In this document: one piece after another, positions 16,315 to 25,194 of the stretch | How the letters are laid out: the number at the start of each line of letters is the position of its first letter | Position numbering within the stretch: the first letter of the stretch is position 1 | DNA from: Clostridium sp. OS1-26 | GTDB taxonomy: Bacteria > Bacillota > Clostridia > Clostridiales > Clostridiaceae | Direction: 5' to 3' | Assembly (NCBI RefSeq): GCF_030915445.1 | Contig: NZ_CP133264.1 | Location: 4,745,208-4,809,207, forward strand | DNA length: 64,000 nt | Translations under genes and position numbers: made by a program | The notes under the pieces: generated by a model | Told to the model about the DNA's origin: nothing | Seen by the model: only the letters and a program-made list of their open reading frames with translations | The model's database searches: none

Positions 16315-17175
16315 CTACAGAATTTCTACATACCCTTCTTTTCCATTGATCCTTATTCTTTGTCCATCTTTAATCAATTTTGTAGCATTCTCAACACTTA
16401 CCACTGCTGGCAGGCCGTATTCTCTTGCAACAACTGCTCCATGGGTCATCATCCCGCCTACTTCAGTAACTAAACCTTTAATTGATACAAAAAGAGGAGT
16501 CCAACTAGGATCAGTAAAGGTTGTAACCAAAATATCTCCTTCTTCAATATTTGCATCCTCCATTTTCAAAATAACTCTTGCACGGCCTTCTACTACACCT
16601 GAAGAAACAGGTACTCCCGCTAAGGCTCCTTGAGGTATCTTATCTGTATTATACTCACCTGCTATAATCTCTCCCTCGGAGGTTATGACACGAGGAGGTG
16701 TGAGCTTTTCGAAAATTTCGTATTCCTCTTTTCTCTTAGTTATCATGTTGTAATCTAATCGGTTTGTTCTAATAACATTCCTAAGCTCATCAATGGTTAG
16801 GTAATATATATCTTCCCTACTTTTTATTATGCTCTTCTGAACTAGAATATCTGCTTCTTCCAAAAGTGCCTGTTTTATAATCCAGTTAAACCATATGAGA
16901 ATATACTTATTAAATTCACGGTAACCAGCATAATTGCGTAAAACGCTGATTGCTTTCTTTGTCTTCTTTGCCTTCCTTTTCCCACTAGGCAATTTCTCAA
17001 GACGACTTAAGATTTCCTTCTCCTTCTGCTTTGCCTCTTTCAGACCCTGTTCAAATTTTATACTGTGTGCACCAGGTCCAAAAGCTTTTATATTGCTTAA
17101 AATTGCTGAAACAAGTATAGTAGGATTTTCATTCCAGCGTGTTCTAGTTATATCAATTTCCGCTGAACAACGCAT
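16315..17175 (-). CDS. Rifampin phosphotransferase-like, 3' part (phosphohistidine domain)
   Basis: 286 residues forming the end of a PEP-synthase-type enzyme. The swivelling phosphohistidine domain is complete at the C-terminus: GVPVSSGVVEGRARVI, then TTFTDPSWTPLF, and GGMMTHGAVVAREYGLPAVV with the catalytic His in THG. The frame is open above the annotated ATG up to the frame switch near 17265, and the extension (RDFFEDLTKLEGG onward) joins smoothly to the end of the 5' part, so this is one gene with a missing base. It cannot act alone, as the ATP-grasp domain lies in the other frame. Confidence 0.8.
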   Translation of the reverse strand: MRCSAEIDITRTRWNENPTILVSAILSNIKAFGPGAHSIKFEQGLKEAKQKEKEILSRLEKLPSGKRKAKKTKKAISVLRNYAGYREFNKYILIWFNWIIKQALLEEADILVQKSIIKSREDIYYLTIDELRNVIRTNRLDYNMITKRKEEYEIFEKLTPPRVITSEGEIIAGEYNTDKIPQGALAGVPVSSGVVEGRARVILKMEDANIEEGDILVTTFTDPSWTPLFVSIKGLVTEVGGMMTHGAVVAREYGLPAVVSVENATKLIKDGQRIRINGKEGYVEIL

Positions 17176-17237
17176 ACCATATTTCTTAAGAAATGTTTTA
17201 ATTGAATTACTAACAGCTAGACCACCTTCCAGCTTAG

Positions 17238-18938
17238 TTAAATCCTCAAAAAAGTCTCTTCCTTTGGTTTTTGAAAATATTCAATTACTGCTGGATACTG
17301 CCTTACCACATCAGCAACATCCAGAAGCTCAAGACCCATTTCAGATGTGACATTATTAGATACTGATTGAGCTAAAGTATCAGCTACATTCTTCTCACCT
17401 AGCCATTTTTCAATATTTTTGTTTATCCAATAAGAAGCATAGGCACCTGCAAAAACCACACCATAGCTGTTAAAAATAGTATTCTTTATTCGCTCCATGC
17501 TACTCAAAATAAAATTAAACAATTCATCTCCTGAGACTTTTGTAATATTCTGCCCTAGTTCTAGCAGTAGAGCCCTATTGCTGTTCATCAAGCTTTCAAC
17601 TATAACCGGATCATTTTCCCTATAGTCTTTTATTGTAAGCCTTAACCATTTCAAGTACATTGATTTTGCACCCATAGCTGTCTTTCCCTTATACAAAGTT
17701 TTGATAAAATTCTTTCGTTTCGATAGGTTAATAAGTGCATTTTTCATTAGAACATCCACCGTATCGAAACCTTTTATAAAAGTCTTCCTGCTAAGAGGTG
17801 AAGAAATCTCATGGGACACATCAATATATAACCTCCCACCCATCTCACTCATACCAGAGTTAATCATCTGTTTAAATAGATCCTGGAAGAAGGATAATCC
17901 TAGTGGTCTCATGGCTTCAGTCATCATCTGCCTGTGTCCAAAGGAGATGTACACATGATTCTTTCCATCATTAGTTTCTGGTGGTATAGGATATAATGTT
18001 GTGATAGGTCGGCTCTGAACAATATAGAAAGTATCTCCATAAAGACACCATTCTATATCTTGTGGTCGTCCAAAGTAGGCTTCTATCTTTCTGCCCATAC
18101 TCTCTAGCTTTAAAATACTATCATCTAAAAGGGTCTGCATGTCCTGCTTTGAAGCCTCTAGTTCTTTCTCCTCTGTGCCTCCCTTTTCAAGTGCATAGAT
18201 TGCCAGCTTCTTCTTGGATATCTTTTTATCAATTATTCTGCCTTCCCGAACTTTATAGATATCTGGATTCACTAGACCTGATACAAGGGCTTCCCCAAGT
18301 CCAAAACTTGCATCGATGGATACAATCTTTCTGTTAGATGTTATAGGATCTGCAGTAAACATTATCCCTGAAGCCTTCGGGAAAACCATCTTCTGTATTA
18401 CTACAGATAGATAGACCTTGCGGTGGTCAAAGTTATTTTGTATACGGTAAATCACTGCTCTATCTGTATACAGTGATGCCCAACACTTTTTGATATGCTT
18501 CAGTATGGCATCTTTCCCTACAATGTTTAGATAGGTATCCTGCTGTCCTGCAAAGGAAGCCAGAGGTAAATCCTCTGCTGTAGCACTTGAACGCACTGCG
18601 TAGGCATTTTTTTCACCAAGCTTTGAAACATATTGTGAAACCTCTTCTACAATATCCTTTGAAATAGCTATCCCTTCGATAATCTCGCGAATTTGTTTAC
18701 TGAGTTCACCAATTTTTCCTCTGTCATCCACCTTTAAAAGGGATAATTGATCAAGCAACTTATTAAATTCCGAACTGTTCTCAACAATTTTTTTATATGC
18801 TTTAGTAGTTATGCAAAAGCCATCTGGGACACGTATCCCCTCAATTTTGGACAGTTCTCCCAGATTGGCACCTTTGCCGCCGACTACCAGTAGCTTTGAT
18901 TTATCAATCTCTTGAAAACCTAGCATATATGAACTCAT
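17238..18938 (-). CDS. rph: Rifampin phosphotransferase-like, 5' part (ATP-grasp domain)
   Basis: 566 residues: PEP-synthase-type ATP-grasp domain (about 1-315; VGGKGANLGELSKIEGIRVPDGFCITT, RSSATAEDLPLASFAGQQDT, GIMFTADP, PQDIEWCLYGDTFYIVQSRP) followed by the helical region that binds rifampin in Rph. The N-terminus resembles Listeria Rph, and the rebuilt length of about 874 residues fits Rph (about 866) and not PEP synthase (about 790). Rph uses ATP to phosphorylate rifamycins. A base missing in the CAAAAACCAAAGG stretch near 17265 shifts the frame. Its ATG overlaps the TetR stop by 4 bases, so the two are translationally coupled. PEP-synthase-like function stays possible. Confidence 0.78.
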   Translation of the reverse strand: MSSYMLGFQEIDKSKLLVVGGKGANLGELSKIEGIRVPDGFCITTKAYKKIVENSSEFNKLLDQLSLLKVDDRGKIGELSKQIREIIEGIAISKDIVEEVSQYVSKLGEKNAYAVRSSATAEDLPLASFAGQQDTYLNIVGKDAILKHIKKCWASLYTDRAVIYRIQNNFDHRKVYLSVVIQKMVFPKASGIMFTADPITSNRKIVSIDASFGLGEALVSGLVNPDIYKVREGRIIDKKISKKKLAIYALEKGGTEEKELEASKQDMQTLLDDSILKLESMGRKIEAYFGRPQDIEWCLYGDTFYIVQSRPITTLYPIPPETNDGKNHVYISFGHRQMMTEAMRPLGLSFFQDLFKQMINSGMSEMGGRLYIDVSHEISSPLSRKTFIKGFDTVDVLMKNALINLSKRKNFIKTLYKGKTAMGAKSMYLKWLRLTIKDYRENDPVIVESLMNSNRALLLELGQNITKVSGDELFNFILSSMERIKNTIFNSYGVVFAGAYASYWINKNIEKWLGEKNVADTLAQSVSNNVTSEMGLELLDVADVVRQYPAVIEYFQKPKEETFLRI

Positions 18939-19549
18939 ACATATTCCTCCTTATAAAAATTGTTTCTAAGTAAGTCCAAACACTCCTCAAACTCTTTGAG
19001 AAAGGCTTCATAATCAACTTCTGTTTTATCCGATACTTGATTTATATATCCATCAGTAAGCCAAATAAGCATTTTCATAACGAGCTTTGGATCAACGCTC
19101 TCCTTAAACCTTGAATAGTCTATACCATCAAAAGCAATTTTATTTCTAAAACCTTCACCCTTTGCTAAAATGGATTCTTTATCTTTTTTTACCTCCTCAT
19201 CCGTTTCAAAATATGCACTTGTCAAAAAGGATGGTATTGCAGGGTGTCTTTTCATAACTGCAAGTTCGATATTAGATGAAAGTTTAATCCTTTCAAAGAA
19301 ATCAGTGACTGTATAATCAAACTTTTCTTCAACTTCCTTCATAATAATATTGCCACATAACTCAATTAGATAAAAATATAAGGCTTTTTTTGTACCAAAG
19401 TAATGAAACACCATAGCTTTCGAAATTCCCGCCGCTGAAGCTATATCATTTACTGAGGTTTTCTTATAACCATTGGTGCCAAAACATTTAAGCGCAGCAT
19501 CTATAATTGTCTTTTGTTTATCTTCAGGTAAGTTAAAAAATTTCTCCAT
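18935..19549 (-). CDS. TetR-family repressor of the rph-like gene
   Basis: 204 residues from ATG 19549, chosen over the in-frame GTG at 19558 because GAGGTG overlaps that GTG and lies 6 bases before the ATG. The TetR N-terminal HTH is clear (KTIIDAALKCFGTNGYKKTSVNDIASAAGISKAMVFHYFGTKKALY); the C-terminal ligand domain is unassigned. It overlaps the rph-like gene by ATGA and lies directly behind a promoter bracketed by two matching palindromes, so it is probably autoregulatory and induced by the same compound the phosphotransferase handles. Confidence 0.88.
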   Translation of the reverse strand: MEKFFNLPEDKQKTIIDAALKCFGTNGYKKTSVNDIASAAGISKAMVFHYFGTKKALYFYLIELCGNIIMKEVEEKFDYTVTDFFERIKLSSNIELAVMKRHPAIPSFLTSAYFETDEEVKKDKESILAKGEGFRNKIAFDGIDYSRFKESVDPKLVMKMLIWLTDGYINQVSDKTEVDYEAFLKEFEECLDLLRNNFYKEEYV

Positions 19550-19572
19550 AAGTTTCACCTCTCAAAGTTTAT

Positions 19573-19627
19573 CAACCGAATCGGTTGATGATGATACAAT
19601 TATATTACTATAAACCGATTCGGTCAA
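19573..19627 (-). promoter_or_regulatory. Promoter bracketed by two TetR operators
   Basis: On the minus strand TTGACC (19627-19622), 17 bases, TATAAT (19604-19599). Operator 1, ACCGATTCGGT (19614-19624), overlaps the -35 and operator 2, CAACCGAATCGGTTG (19573-19587), lies just past the -10; their centres are 39 bases apart. ACCGAnTCGGT-type palindromes are typical of TetR-family sites. Confidence 0.8.
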
Positions 19628-19666
19628 TAGTGTTTTCAACAATATTTTAAACAAAAAATCAAGGGA

Positions 19667-19765
19667 TAACTGCTTAGTACATCCCTTGATTTTAAAAACG
19701 TTTCAAGATCTATAATTAAAATCAAGACTTATCTTGCCTAAACTCTTTTTGAAGATATAGATTTC
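19667..19765 (-). pseudogene. Relic copy of the 3' end of an alpha/beta hydrolase gene
   Basis: This stretch is a close copy of 14681-14783, the last codons and terminator of the hydrolase. Translation gives LYLQK, a one-base shift, then SLGKISLDFNYRS and a stop, against LYLQKSFRKISLDFNYRFRN in the intact gene. The hairpin is retained (AATCAAGGGAT with ATCCCTTGATT). The rest of the gene is absent. Confidence 0.65.
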
Positions 19766-19936
19766 TAATCCGAAAGTTAACTTATACGCCGGGATATGTT
19801 AACTTTCTAGTTAGTTTCTCTATACTATGCTTTTTCTTATATATGTAAAGACTCATTACAAGCATAATTGTCAAATAGTAGTACCAATTGTCGTAAATAT
19901 GTTATAATTTTCATATATATTTTTAGAGGTGGTTTT

Positions 19937-21007
19937 ATGATTAATTCCCTATTTGTTAATGCTTCTATTCTTATATCTTTTTTATATTTAGGAAGTCAAT
20001 TATTAAAAAATAAAAAGATTAATCCTAAATCAGATTTAAAAACTAAAATATTAGTAGGCATATTATCCGGTCTAAGTGGCTGTGTATTAATGTTTAATGG
20101 AATTGATTTGTCACATAATATGATTATGGATTTTAGAATAATTGCATTGATACTATCTTCAATTTGCTGTGGGCCTATATCATCATTAATAACAACACTA
20201 ATTATTGCGACATTTAGAATCAGTTATTTTGGAATAAACAATGCTTCATTAGTAGCATCCTTTAATCTAACAATATTATTTATAATTTTTAGTATTATAT
20301 CTAAATCTAAAATAAACTTTTCAAGGAAATATATATCTATGGGTGTTGTCAATATATTTTCCTCAATAATATGGACTTTGATATTAGTGAAAGATACAAA
20401 TGTTATTTTAAGTATTTTAGATAACTATATCCTTTCTACGATTATAGTATCTATTATAATTTATTTTGTTTTAATCCATATATCCAAAACTAATGAATTA
20501 TATTTTAGACTTAAACAAGAATCTACTAAAGATTTTCTTACAGGCCTTAATAACGTAAGAGAATTTGACAAATTATTAAATAAATTTTCAGCTATTGCTA
20601 TTGAAAAAAATGAAGATTTATCATTACTCATGATTGATATAGATTTTTTTAAAAGTGTAAATGATACTTTTGGACATGCCTCTGGTGATATGGTTTTAAA
20701 ACAACTTAGTCATATTCTTATAAATTCTTGCAGATCTTTTGATATTATTTCAAGAAAAGGTGGGGAAGAATTTACAGTAATTTTATTAGATTGTAACTAT
20801 GAACGCGCAATTGAACTTGCAGAAAAAATTAGAAAAACCGTAGAAGATCATTATTTTATTATTGATAAAAATAAAATAATTAAAATAACAATTTCTATAG
20901 GTGCAAGCTCTTATCCAAATAGAACAAATAACCTTAATGACCTTTTATATGAAGCCGACAATGCATTATATTTCGCAAAGCGTAATGGAAGAAATCAAGT
21001 TCATTAA
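19937..21007 (+). CDS. Diguanylate cyclase with LytS-type 5TM sensor
   Basis: 356 residues from the ATG at 19937, which follows AGAGGTGG; the frame is open upstream but without a site. Six hydrophobic segments (about 1-180) with the 5TM-5TMR_LYT pattern (NGIDLSHNMIMDFRIIALILSS, the LytS-like conserved turn) are followed by a GGDEF domain: DFLTGLNNVREFD, MIDIDFFKSVNDTFGHASGD, and the active site RKGGEEF, where the GGEEF form is catalytically competent. It makes cyclic di-GMP from GTP. No RxxD inhibitory site is obvious before GGEEF. Single gene with its own terminator. Confidence 0.9.
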   Translation: MINSLFVNASILISFLYLGSQLLKNKKINPKSDLKTKILVGILSGLSGCVLMFNGIDLSHNMIMDFRIIALILSSICCGPISSLITTLIIATFRISYFGINNASLVASFNLTILFIIFSIISKSKINFSRKYISMGVVNIFSSIIWTLILVKDTNVILSILDNYILSTIIVSIIIYFVLIHISKTNELYFRLKQESTKDFLTGLNNVREFDKLLNKFSAIAIEKNEDLSLLMIDIDFFKSVNDTFGHASGDMVLKQLSHILINSCRSFDIISRKGGEEFTVILLDCNYERAIELAEKIRKTVEDHYFIIDKNKIIKITISIGASSYPNRTNNLNDLLYEADNALYFAKRNGRNQVH

Positions 21008-21043
21008 TTTTTTATAAAAAATTATAATTTCTTATACTACAAA

Positions 21044-21079
21044 AAAGACACTCATCAAAAATGAATGTCTTTAATTTTT
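21044..21079. terminator. Terminator between the convergent cyclase and TrmB genes
   Basis: AAAGACACTCAT (21044-21055) with ATGAATGTCTTT (21061-21072), one G-T pair, 5-base loop, AATTTTTG after; A-rich before, so usable from both sides. Confidence 0.75.
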
Positions 21080-21111
21080 GTAATGTTGACTATTATTTTT
21101 ATCTACTTTAA

Positions 21112-21912
21112 TTAAAAAATATCACGGATTTTTTCATAATCCTTACCTAATTCTCTCTGCATTACTTCTTGGAAAATACCAGCGCTTTTATAAAAATACA
21201 TATCATGTCTTACACATTCAGCAGCAAGTGCTATCATAGGTTTACTTTCTGTCCAAATAACTTCTGCCATGCTGTTACTTAGAATCTGCCCAAAAACAAC
21301 CTCTTTCATATCTGAAACAAGTGTAATCCACCTGCCCCCCATTTCTTTGCGCTTTTCATCTACCAAGCCATGCCTACAGTATTTCTTTAATGGAACCTGT
21401 GAATCTTCATTGTTACTAAAATAAATAATGCCCATTCGAATATCTTGTTTTTCTAGCTCCTGTATATCCTTTAACACATTTGGTAAATCTTCTTCCCATA
21501 TCTGCATCAATAGTTCACTCTTTGTCTTTTTAATAATCTCTCTACATTTTGCAAATACATTAGAATTTTGACGGATATGCCATATGTAATCTAAATCAGT
21601 TTTTGCAGGGTATTCTTTTAATCGCTCTGTGAGATTATCTAGCACATCTTCCGTTTCATGTTTTACTCTTTGTGCGATTTCATCTATTGGAACTGCTGCG
21701 TATCTATTATTGTTTTCTTGCTCTGTATAAAGAATAAATCCCTTTGAAACTAATGATTCTAATATATTATAAATTTTGGATCTAGCCACTGATGATAACT
21801 TACTTGCCTCATACCCCGACGTACTTCCGTGCCGAAGTAATGCTAGATATACTTTTGCTTCTGCATCAGTTAAACCAATTTTATTTAACAAAATAATTTC
21901 ATTATCTACCAT
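21112..21912 (-). CDS. TrmB-family transcriptional regulator
   Basis: 266 residues from ATG 21912, chosen because AAGG lies 8 bases before it; the open frame to 22005 has no site. The TrmB winged helix is at the N-terminus (IGLTDAEAKVYLALLRHGSTSGYEASKLSSVARSKIYNILESLVSKGFI), followed by the TrmB sensor-like part (HIRQNSNVFAKCREIIKKTKSELLMQIWEEDLP). In other TrmB proteins the C-terminal part binds sugars. It is the last gene downstream of the IlvD-like operon on the same strand (159 bases behind) and is the likely regulator of that operon. Confidence 0.85.
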   Translation of the reverse strand: MVDNEIILLNKIGLTDAEAKVYLALLRHGSTSGYEASKLSSVARSKIYNILESLVSKGFILYTEQENNNRYAAVPIDEIAQRVKHETEDVLDNLTERLKEYPAKTDLDYIWHIRQNSNVFAKCREIIKKTKSELLMQIWEEDLPNVLKDIQELEKQDIRMGIIYFSNNEDSQVPLKKYCRHGLVDEKRKEMGGRWITLVSDMKEVVFGQILSNSMAEVIWTESKPMIALAAECVRHDMYFYKSAGIFQEVMQRELGKDYEKIRDIF

Positions 21913-22071
21913 GTCTATAACCTTCCCTGACTTTATTCTATATTTATGATACCATAATATACTAACATAAAACTCCAACCATAGAAATACTCTTTTAATT
22001 AGCACAAGAAGGAACTACCATAAGACTAATTAGGCCCTATAGCAGTTCCTTTTAATATAATAATCCATTCT

Positions 22072-23724
22072 TTACCAAGGCTGCATAGCTCCACCTTCTT
22101 CTGCTGGTCTGCAGTTCTTTGCATATAATGCGAGACAGCCTTTTTGTTCTTTAAGAGGTGGGCACACCCAATTTTTTCTTCTCTCTGCTAATTCTTCTTC
22201 TGATACTTCTAATGTTACCTCACCTTTAATTGTATCTACTACAATAACATCACCATTTTCTACAAGTGCAATGTTACCACCATCGTATGCTTCCGGTGAT
22301 ACGTGTCCTACAATTGCTCCGTAGTTGAATCCTGAGAATCTGGCATCTGTTACAAGTCCTACACTCTTATGCAAGCCATAGCCTACCAAAGCGTCTGTAG
22401 TAAGCATCATCTCTTTCATACCTGGAGAACCTTTACATCCTTCATAACGGATAACAATTACATCACCTGGCACAATTTCACCTTTTTCGATTGCTGCTAA
22501 GGATTCAAAGTCATTGCTGAATACTTTTGCTTTTCCTTTGAAGTATTTCATTTCTTTAGGCACCCCTGTTGGTCTTACTATAGCACCATTGGGAGAAAGA
22601 TTACCACGTAAAACTTTAAGTCCAGGTTCGTTGTATAATGGATTCTCAAGACTTCTGATAATATCTGTACTTTCTACTTTTACCTTTGCTAAAATATCTT
22701 TCCATGCTTTCCCTGTAATAGTTGGAACATCTGTATAAAGTTTGCTTTCAATCATCTTCATAACAGCTATAACTCCGCCTGCATAGTGGAAATCTACTAC
22801 TGTATATGGACCACTTGGGATAACACCTGTAATACATGGAATTTCTTTAGCATATCTTTCGAAGTCTTCCATTGTAATTTTGATACCAAGCTCATATGCA
22901 ATACTTAAGATGTGTAATACCGCATTTGTTGATCCTGCAACTGCCATATCAAACATAATTGCATTTAACAATGTTTCTTTTGTAATTAAATCAGAAGGTT
23001 TACGGCCAGATTTTATCAATTCTACCATGTAAGCTCCTGCTTCTCTTGCTTTACGAATCTTTAAGTTATCAGATGCAGGAATTGTACCTGTTCCTGGAAG
23101 AACCAAGTTCATAACTTCTCCAAGCATTTGCATTGTATTAGCTGTTCCCATCGATGGACAAGCACCATAAGATGGACATACGTGTTCTTCCATATCCGCT
23201 AATTTTTCTTCGCTTTCACCGCCAAGTACCGCAACGTCAAGCTCTGCTTCTACAACTTTTTTGCCACAATAGTTACCAGGCTGCATGGAACCACCAGTAA
23301 TAACCATTGCCGGGATATCCAACCTAGCCGCTGCTAAATACGTACCTGCGATAATATTGTCGCAAGATGCAATCATTGCCAAGCCATCGAAATGATGTAC
23401 TTTTGTAACAAACTCAATGGACATTGCTACGATATCACGGCCAACTTGTTCATATTTTAATTCTTCTGCCCCGTTTGCTACATTACCACATGTTGCAGGG
23501 ATTCCGAATTCTACAGGAATACCACCTGCAGCCCAAATTCCTTGTTTTACTGCTTCGGCAATTTGGCGAAGATGAGCACTACCTGGCGAACCTTCCATGA
23601 ATGAGTTTGGTACTCCAATATGAGGTTTATGTTTAATGTCGCTGTCTGTATATCCAGCTGCTTTTAACATAACACGGCGATGCGCAGCTTTTGGTCCATT
23701 CCAATATCCCCTATTACTTTCCAT
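22072..23724 (-). CDS. IlvD/Edd-family dehydratase
   Basis: 550 residues of the dihydroxyacid/phosphogluconate dehydratase family. The Fe-S cysteines are present: SCDNIIAG (about 119) and CPSYGACPSMGTANTM (about 192-207), with the Mg-binding region and C-terminal DARFSGFNYGAIVGHVSPEA block. The family eliminates water from 2,3-dihydroxy acids to give 2-keto-3-deoxy acids. Its neighbours are a tautomerase and an ornithine-cyclodeaminase-like imine reductase, not branched-chain amino-acid genes, so it more likely acts on an aldonic or other hydroxy acid than as IlvD. The end (CLALYAKNCRPAEEGGAMQPW) is Cys-bearing and typical of the sugar-acid side. Substrate unknown. Confidence 0.85.
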   Translation of the reverse strand: MESNRGYWNGPKAAHRRVMLKAAGYTDSDIKHKPHIGVPNSFMEGSPGSAHLRQIAEAVKQGIWAAGGIPVEFGIPATCGNVANGAEELKYEQVGRDIVAMSIEFVTKVHHFDGLAMIASCDNIIAGTYLAAARLDIPAMVITGGSMQPGNYCGKKVVEAELDVAVLGGESEEKLADMEEHVCPSYGACPSMGTANTMQMLGEVMNLVLPGTGTIPASDNLKIRKAREAGAYMVELIKSGRKPSDLITKETLLNAIMFDMAVAGSTNAVLHILSIAYELGIKITMEDFERYAKEIPCITGVIPSGPYTVVDFHYAGGVIAVMKMIESKLYTDVPTITGKAWKDILAKVKVESTDIIRSLENPLYNEPGLKVLRGNLSPNGAIVRPTGVPKEMKYFKGKAKVFSNDFESLAAIEKGEIVPGDVIVIRYEGCKGSPGMKEMMLTTDALVGYGLHKSVGLVTDARFSGFNYGAIVGHVSPEAYDGGNIALVENGDVIVVDTIKGEVTLEVSEEELAERRKNWVCPPLKEQKGCLALYAKNCRPAEEGGAMQPW

Positions 23725-23746
23725 TTTTCTCCCCCCTTATATCCTC

Positions 23747-23959
23747 CTAAAAATTTGGCTCAATGATTAAATCTTCTGATTTTACTTGTTCCACTACTTG
23801 CTTTTGCCAATCTTCCTGTGCAATATCTTCAAAAGATACTGATACATGTCCTTCCTTGCACCCAAGTTCCTCCACAGTCAATTTTTGTAGTTTCTTTGCA
23901 AAAGCTTCTTTTACTTCTAGGCTTCTTCCTGGATACATTTTTACTGAAATATGCGGCAT
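23747..23959 (-). CDS. 4-oxalocrotonate tautomerase family protein
   Basis: 70 residues beginning MPHISVKMYPGRSLEVKEAF. After Met removal Pro1 would be the catalytic base, and Arg/Lys side chains around residue 12 (GRS) help bind carboxylate. The family interconverts keto and enol forms of 2-oxo acids and works as oligomers. It lies 22 bases upstream of the IlvD-like start and 23 bases after the imine-reductase-like gene, so the three form one operon; a tautomerase after a dehydratase that yields an enol is chemically sensible. This role is inferred. Confidence 0.85.
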   Translation of the reverse strand: MPHISVKMYPGRSLEVKEAFAKKLQKLTVEELGCKEGHVSVSFEDIAQEDWQKQVVEQVKSEDLIIEPNF

Positions 23960-23982
23960 AATATTCTCCCCCTTTTATTTTA

Positions 23983-24969
23983 TTAACTCCATTTGGTTCC
24001 AATACCTTGTTCTATTGCTTTATCATAAATATACTTTGCAGTTATCAGGTCTTGTGTTCCGATTCCTACAGTTTTAAACACAATGATTTCATCATCATTT
24101 TCTCTTCCCACTACATTTCCCAGTATAACCTCTCCTAAATCACCTGTGAAATCATCTTTTGTAATTGTTCCATTTTCAAGCGGAATCAAGATATCTCCTG
24201 CTTCTGATAATACAGCTTCTTCAGAATCAAAGTAAATCTTGCTTGCTCTTGTTAATATTACTGGATCCATTTCCTGCATGTGATGCTGATAAGATCCAAC
24301 GCAACTGATTGTTGCACCTTTTTTTACTTTACTTCCATCAAATACAGGCTTTGAAGAAGGAGTCACTGTAATAATCAAGTCAGCGTCTTCAATTGCTTCG
24401 TCAGAACTTTCTGCTGCTACAATCTTTGTTCCATACTCCTTTAATTCTTCCTGCATATTTGCTGCAAAGGCTTTTGTTCTTTCAAAATTTAAATCATATA
24501 CTTTCACTTCTTCAAGATCACGAGCAACAATCATAGCCTCTAACTGTGTAGCTGCCTGTCCACCTGTTCCTATCAATGCACCTTTTTTAGCATCTTTTCT
24601 TGCTAATATATCAAATGCTGCCCCTGATGCGGCTCCTGTTCGAAGCTGAGTAACATATGTTCCATCTAAAATTGCATTTACAAATCCATTTGTTCCATCC
24701 ACTAGCAACACCTGTGCTGGTGCTGATATAATTCCTTTATCAATATTTTTCGGAAAAATATTGATAATTTTCAAGGATGCGCAATCTAAATCTGATACAT
24801 ATGCTGGCATGAACAAGAATGTACCATCATGCTTTGGTGCAGGAATTTGGGTACGAAGTGGCACAATACTTTTCCCTTCTGTAAAAATACGAAAAGCATC
24901 TTTATCAGCTTTAATCGCATCTTTCATTGAAAATACTTTTTTAATGTCCTCTCTTGATAACAACAACAT
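23983..24969 (-). CDS. Ornithine cyclodeaminase / mu-crystallin family protein
   Basis: 328 residues. Family marks: LRTGAASGAAFDILARKDAKKGALIGTGGQAATQLEAM, containing the GxGGQA Rossmann loop for NAD(P), and VGSYQHHMQEMDP, with the family-typical D/E at the end of GDLGEVILG. Members include ornithine cyclodeaminase, alanine dehydrogenase and ketimine reductases. The Arg and Lys of the substrate pocket are present near the N-terminus (PLRTQIPAP, SLKIINIFP). First gene of the operon with tautomerase and IlvD-like dehydratase; the operon context favours a reductase for a cyclic or linear imine of a 2-oxo acid. Substrate not known. Confidence 0.85.
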   Translation of the reverse strand: MLLLSREDIKKVFSMKDAIKADKDAFRIFTEGKSIVPLRTQIPAPKHDGTFLFMPAYVSDLDCASLKIINIFPKNIDKGIISAPAQVLLVDGTNGFVNAILDGTYVTQLRTGAASGAAFDILARKDAKKGALIGTGGQAATQLEAMIVARDLEEVKVYDLNFERTKAFAANMQEELKEYGTKIVAAESSDEAIEDADLIITVTPSSKPVFDGSKVKKGATISCVGSYQHHMQEMDPVILTRASKIYFDSEEAVLSEAGDILIPLENGTITKDDFTGDLGEVILGNVVGRENDDEIIVFKTVGIGTQDLITAKYIYDKAIEQGIGTKWS

Positions 24970-25035
24970 AATTATTTCTCCTTTTTGTTATAAATTTTAG
25001 CTTCTTAATAATGTAAAGTGAAAAACTATATTAGA

Positions 25036-25115
25036 CTATTTATTTTTTGCAATATCTCTAAAGAAAGTAAAGGATGTATAAATCATTACTGCTACTACAA
25101 TCCATGTCAACGTTT
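25036..25115 (-). pseudogene. Relic 3' end of a TauE/SafE (TSUP) permease gene
   Basis: The minus strand encodes KLKTLTWIVVAVMIYTSFTF and FRDIAKNK before TAG (25038-25036). This aligns with the last residues of the intact TSUP at 33648-34520 (LKWVVVFVIIFTSIIMFRSAMKNKN), including the stop position. Nothing recognisable of the rest remains upstream. Likely a deletion remnant. Confidence 0.6.
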
Positions 25116-25194
25116 TCAATTTGTAATATAATATATTTCTCTTAGTATTATACAATTATATGCGTTGAGTATTTTAAGGCGGATATTATATGTA

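Noticed and set aside
16315..18938. Calling the split gene PEP synthase
   Set aside because: Length after repair, the N-terminal sequence and the TetR-coupled setting fit rifampin phosphotransferase better; the PEP-synthase name is kept only as an alternative.
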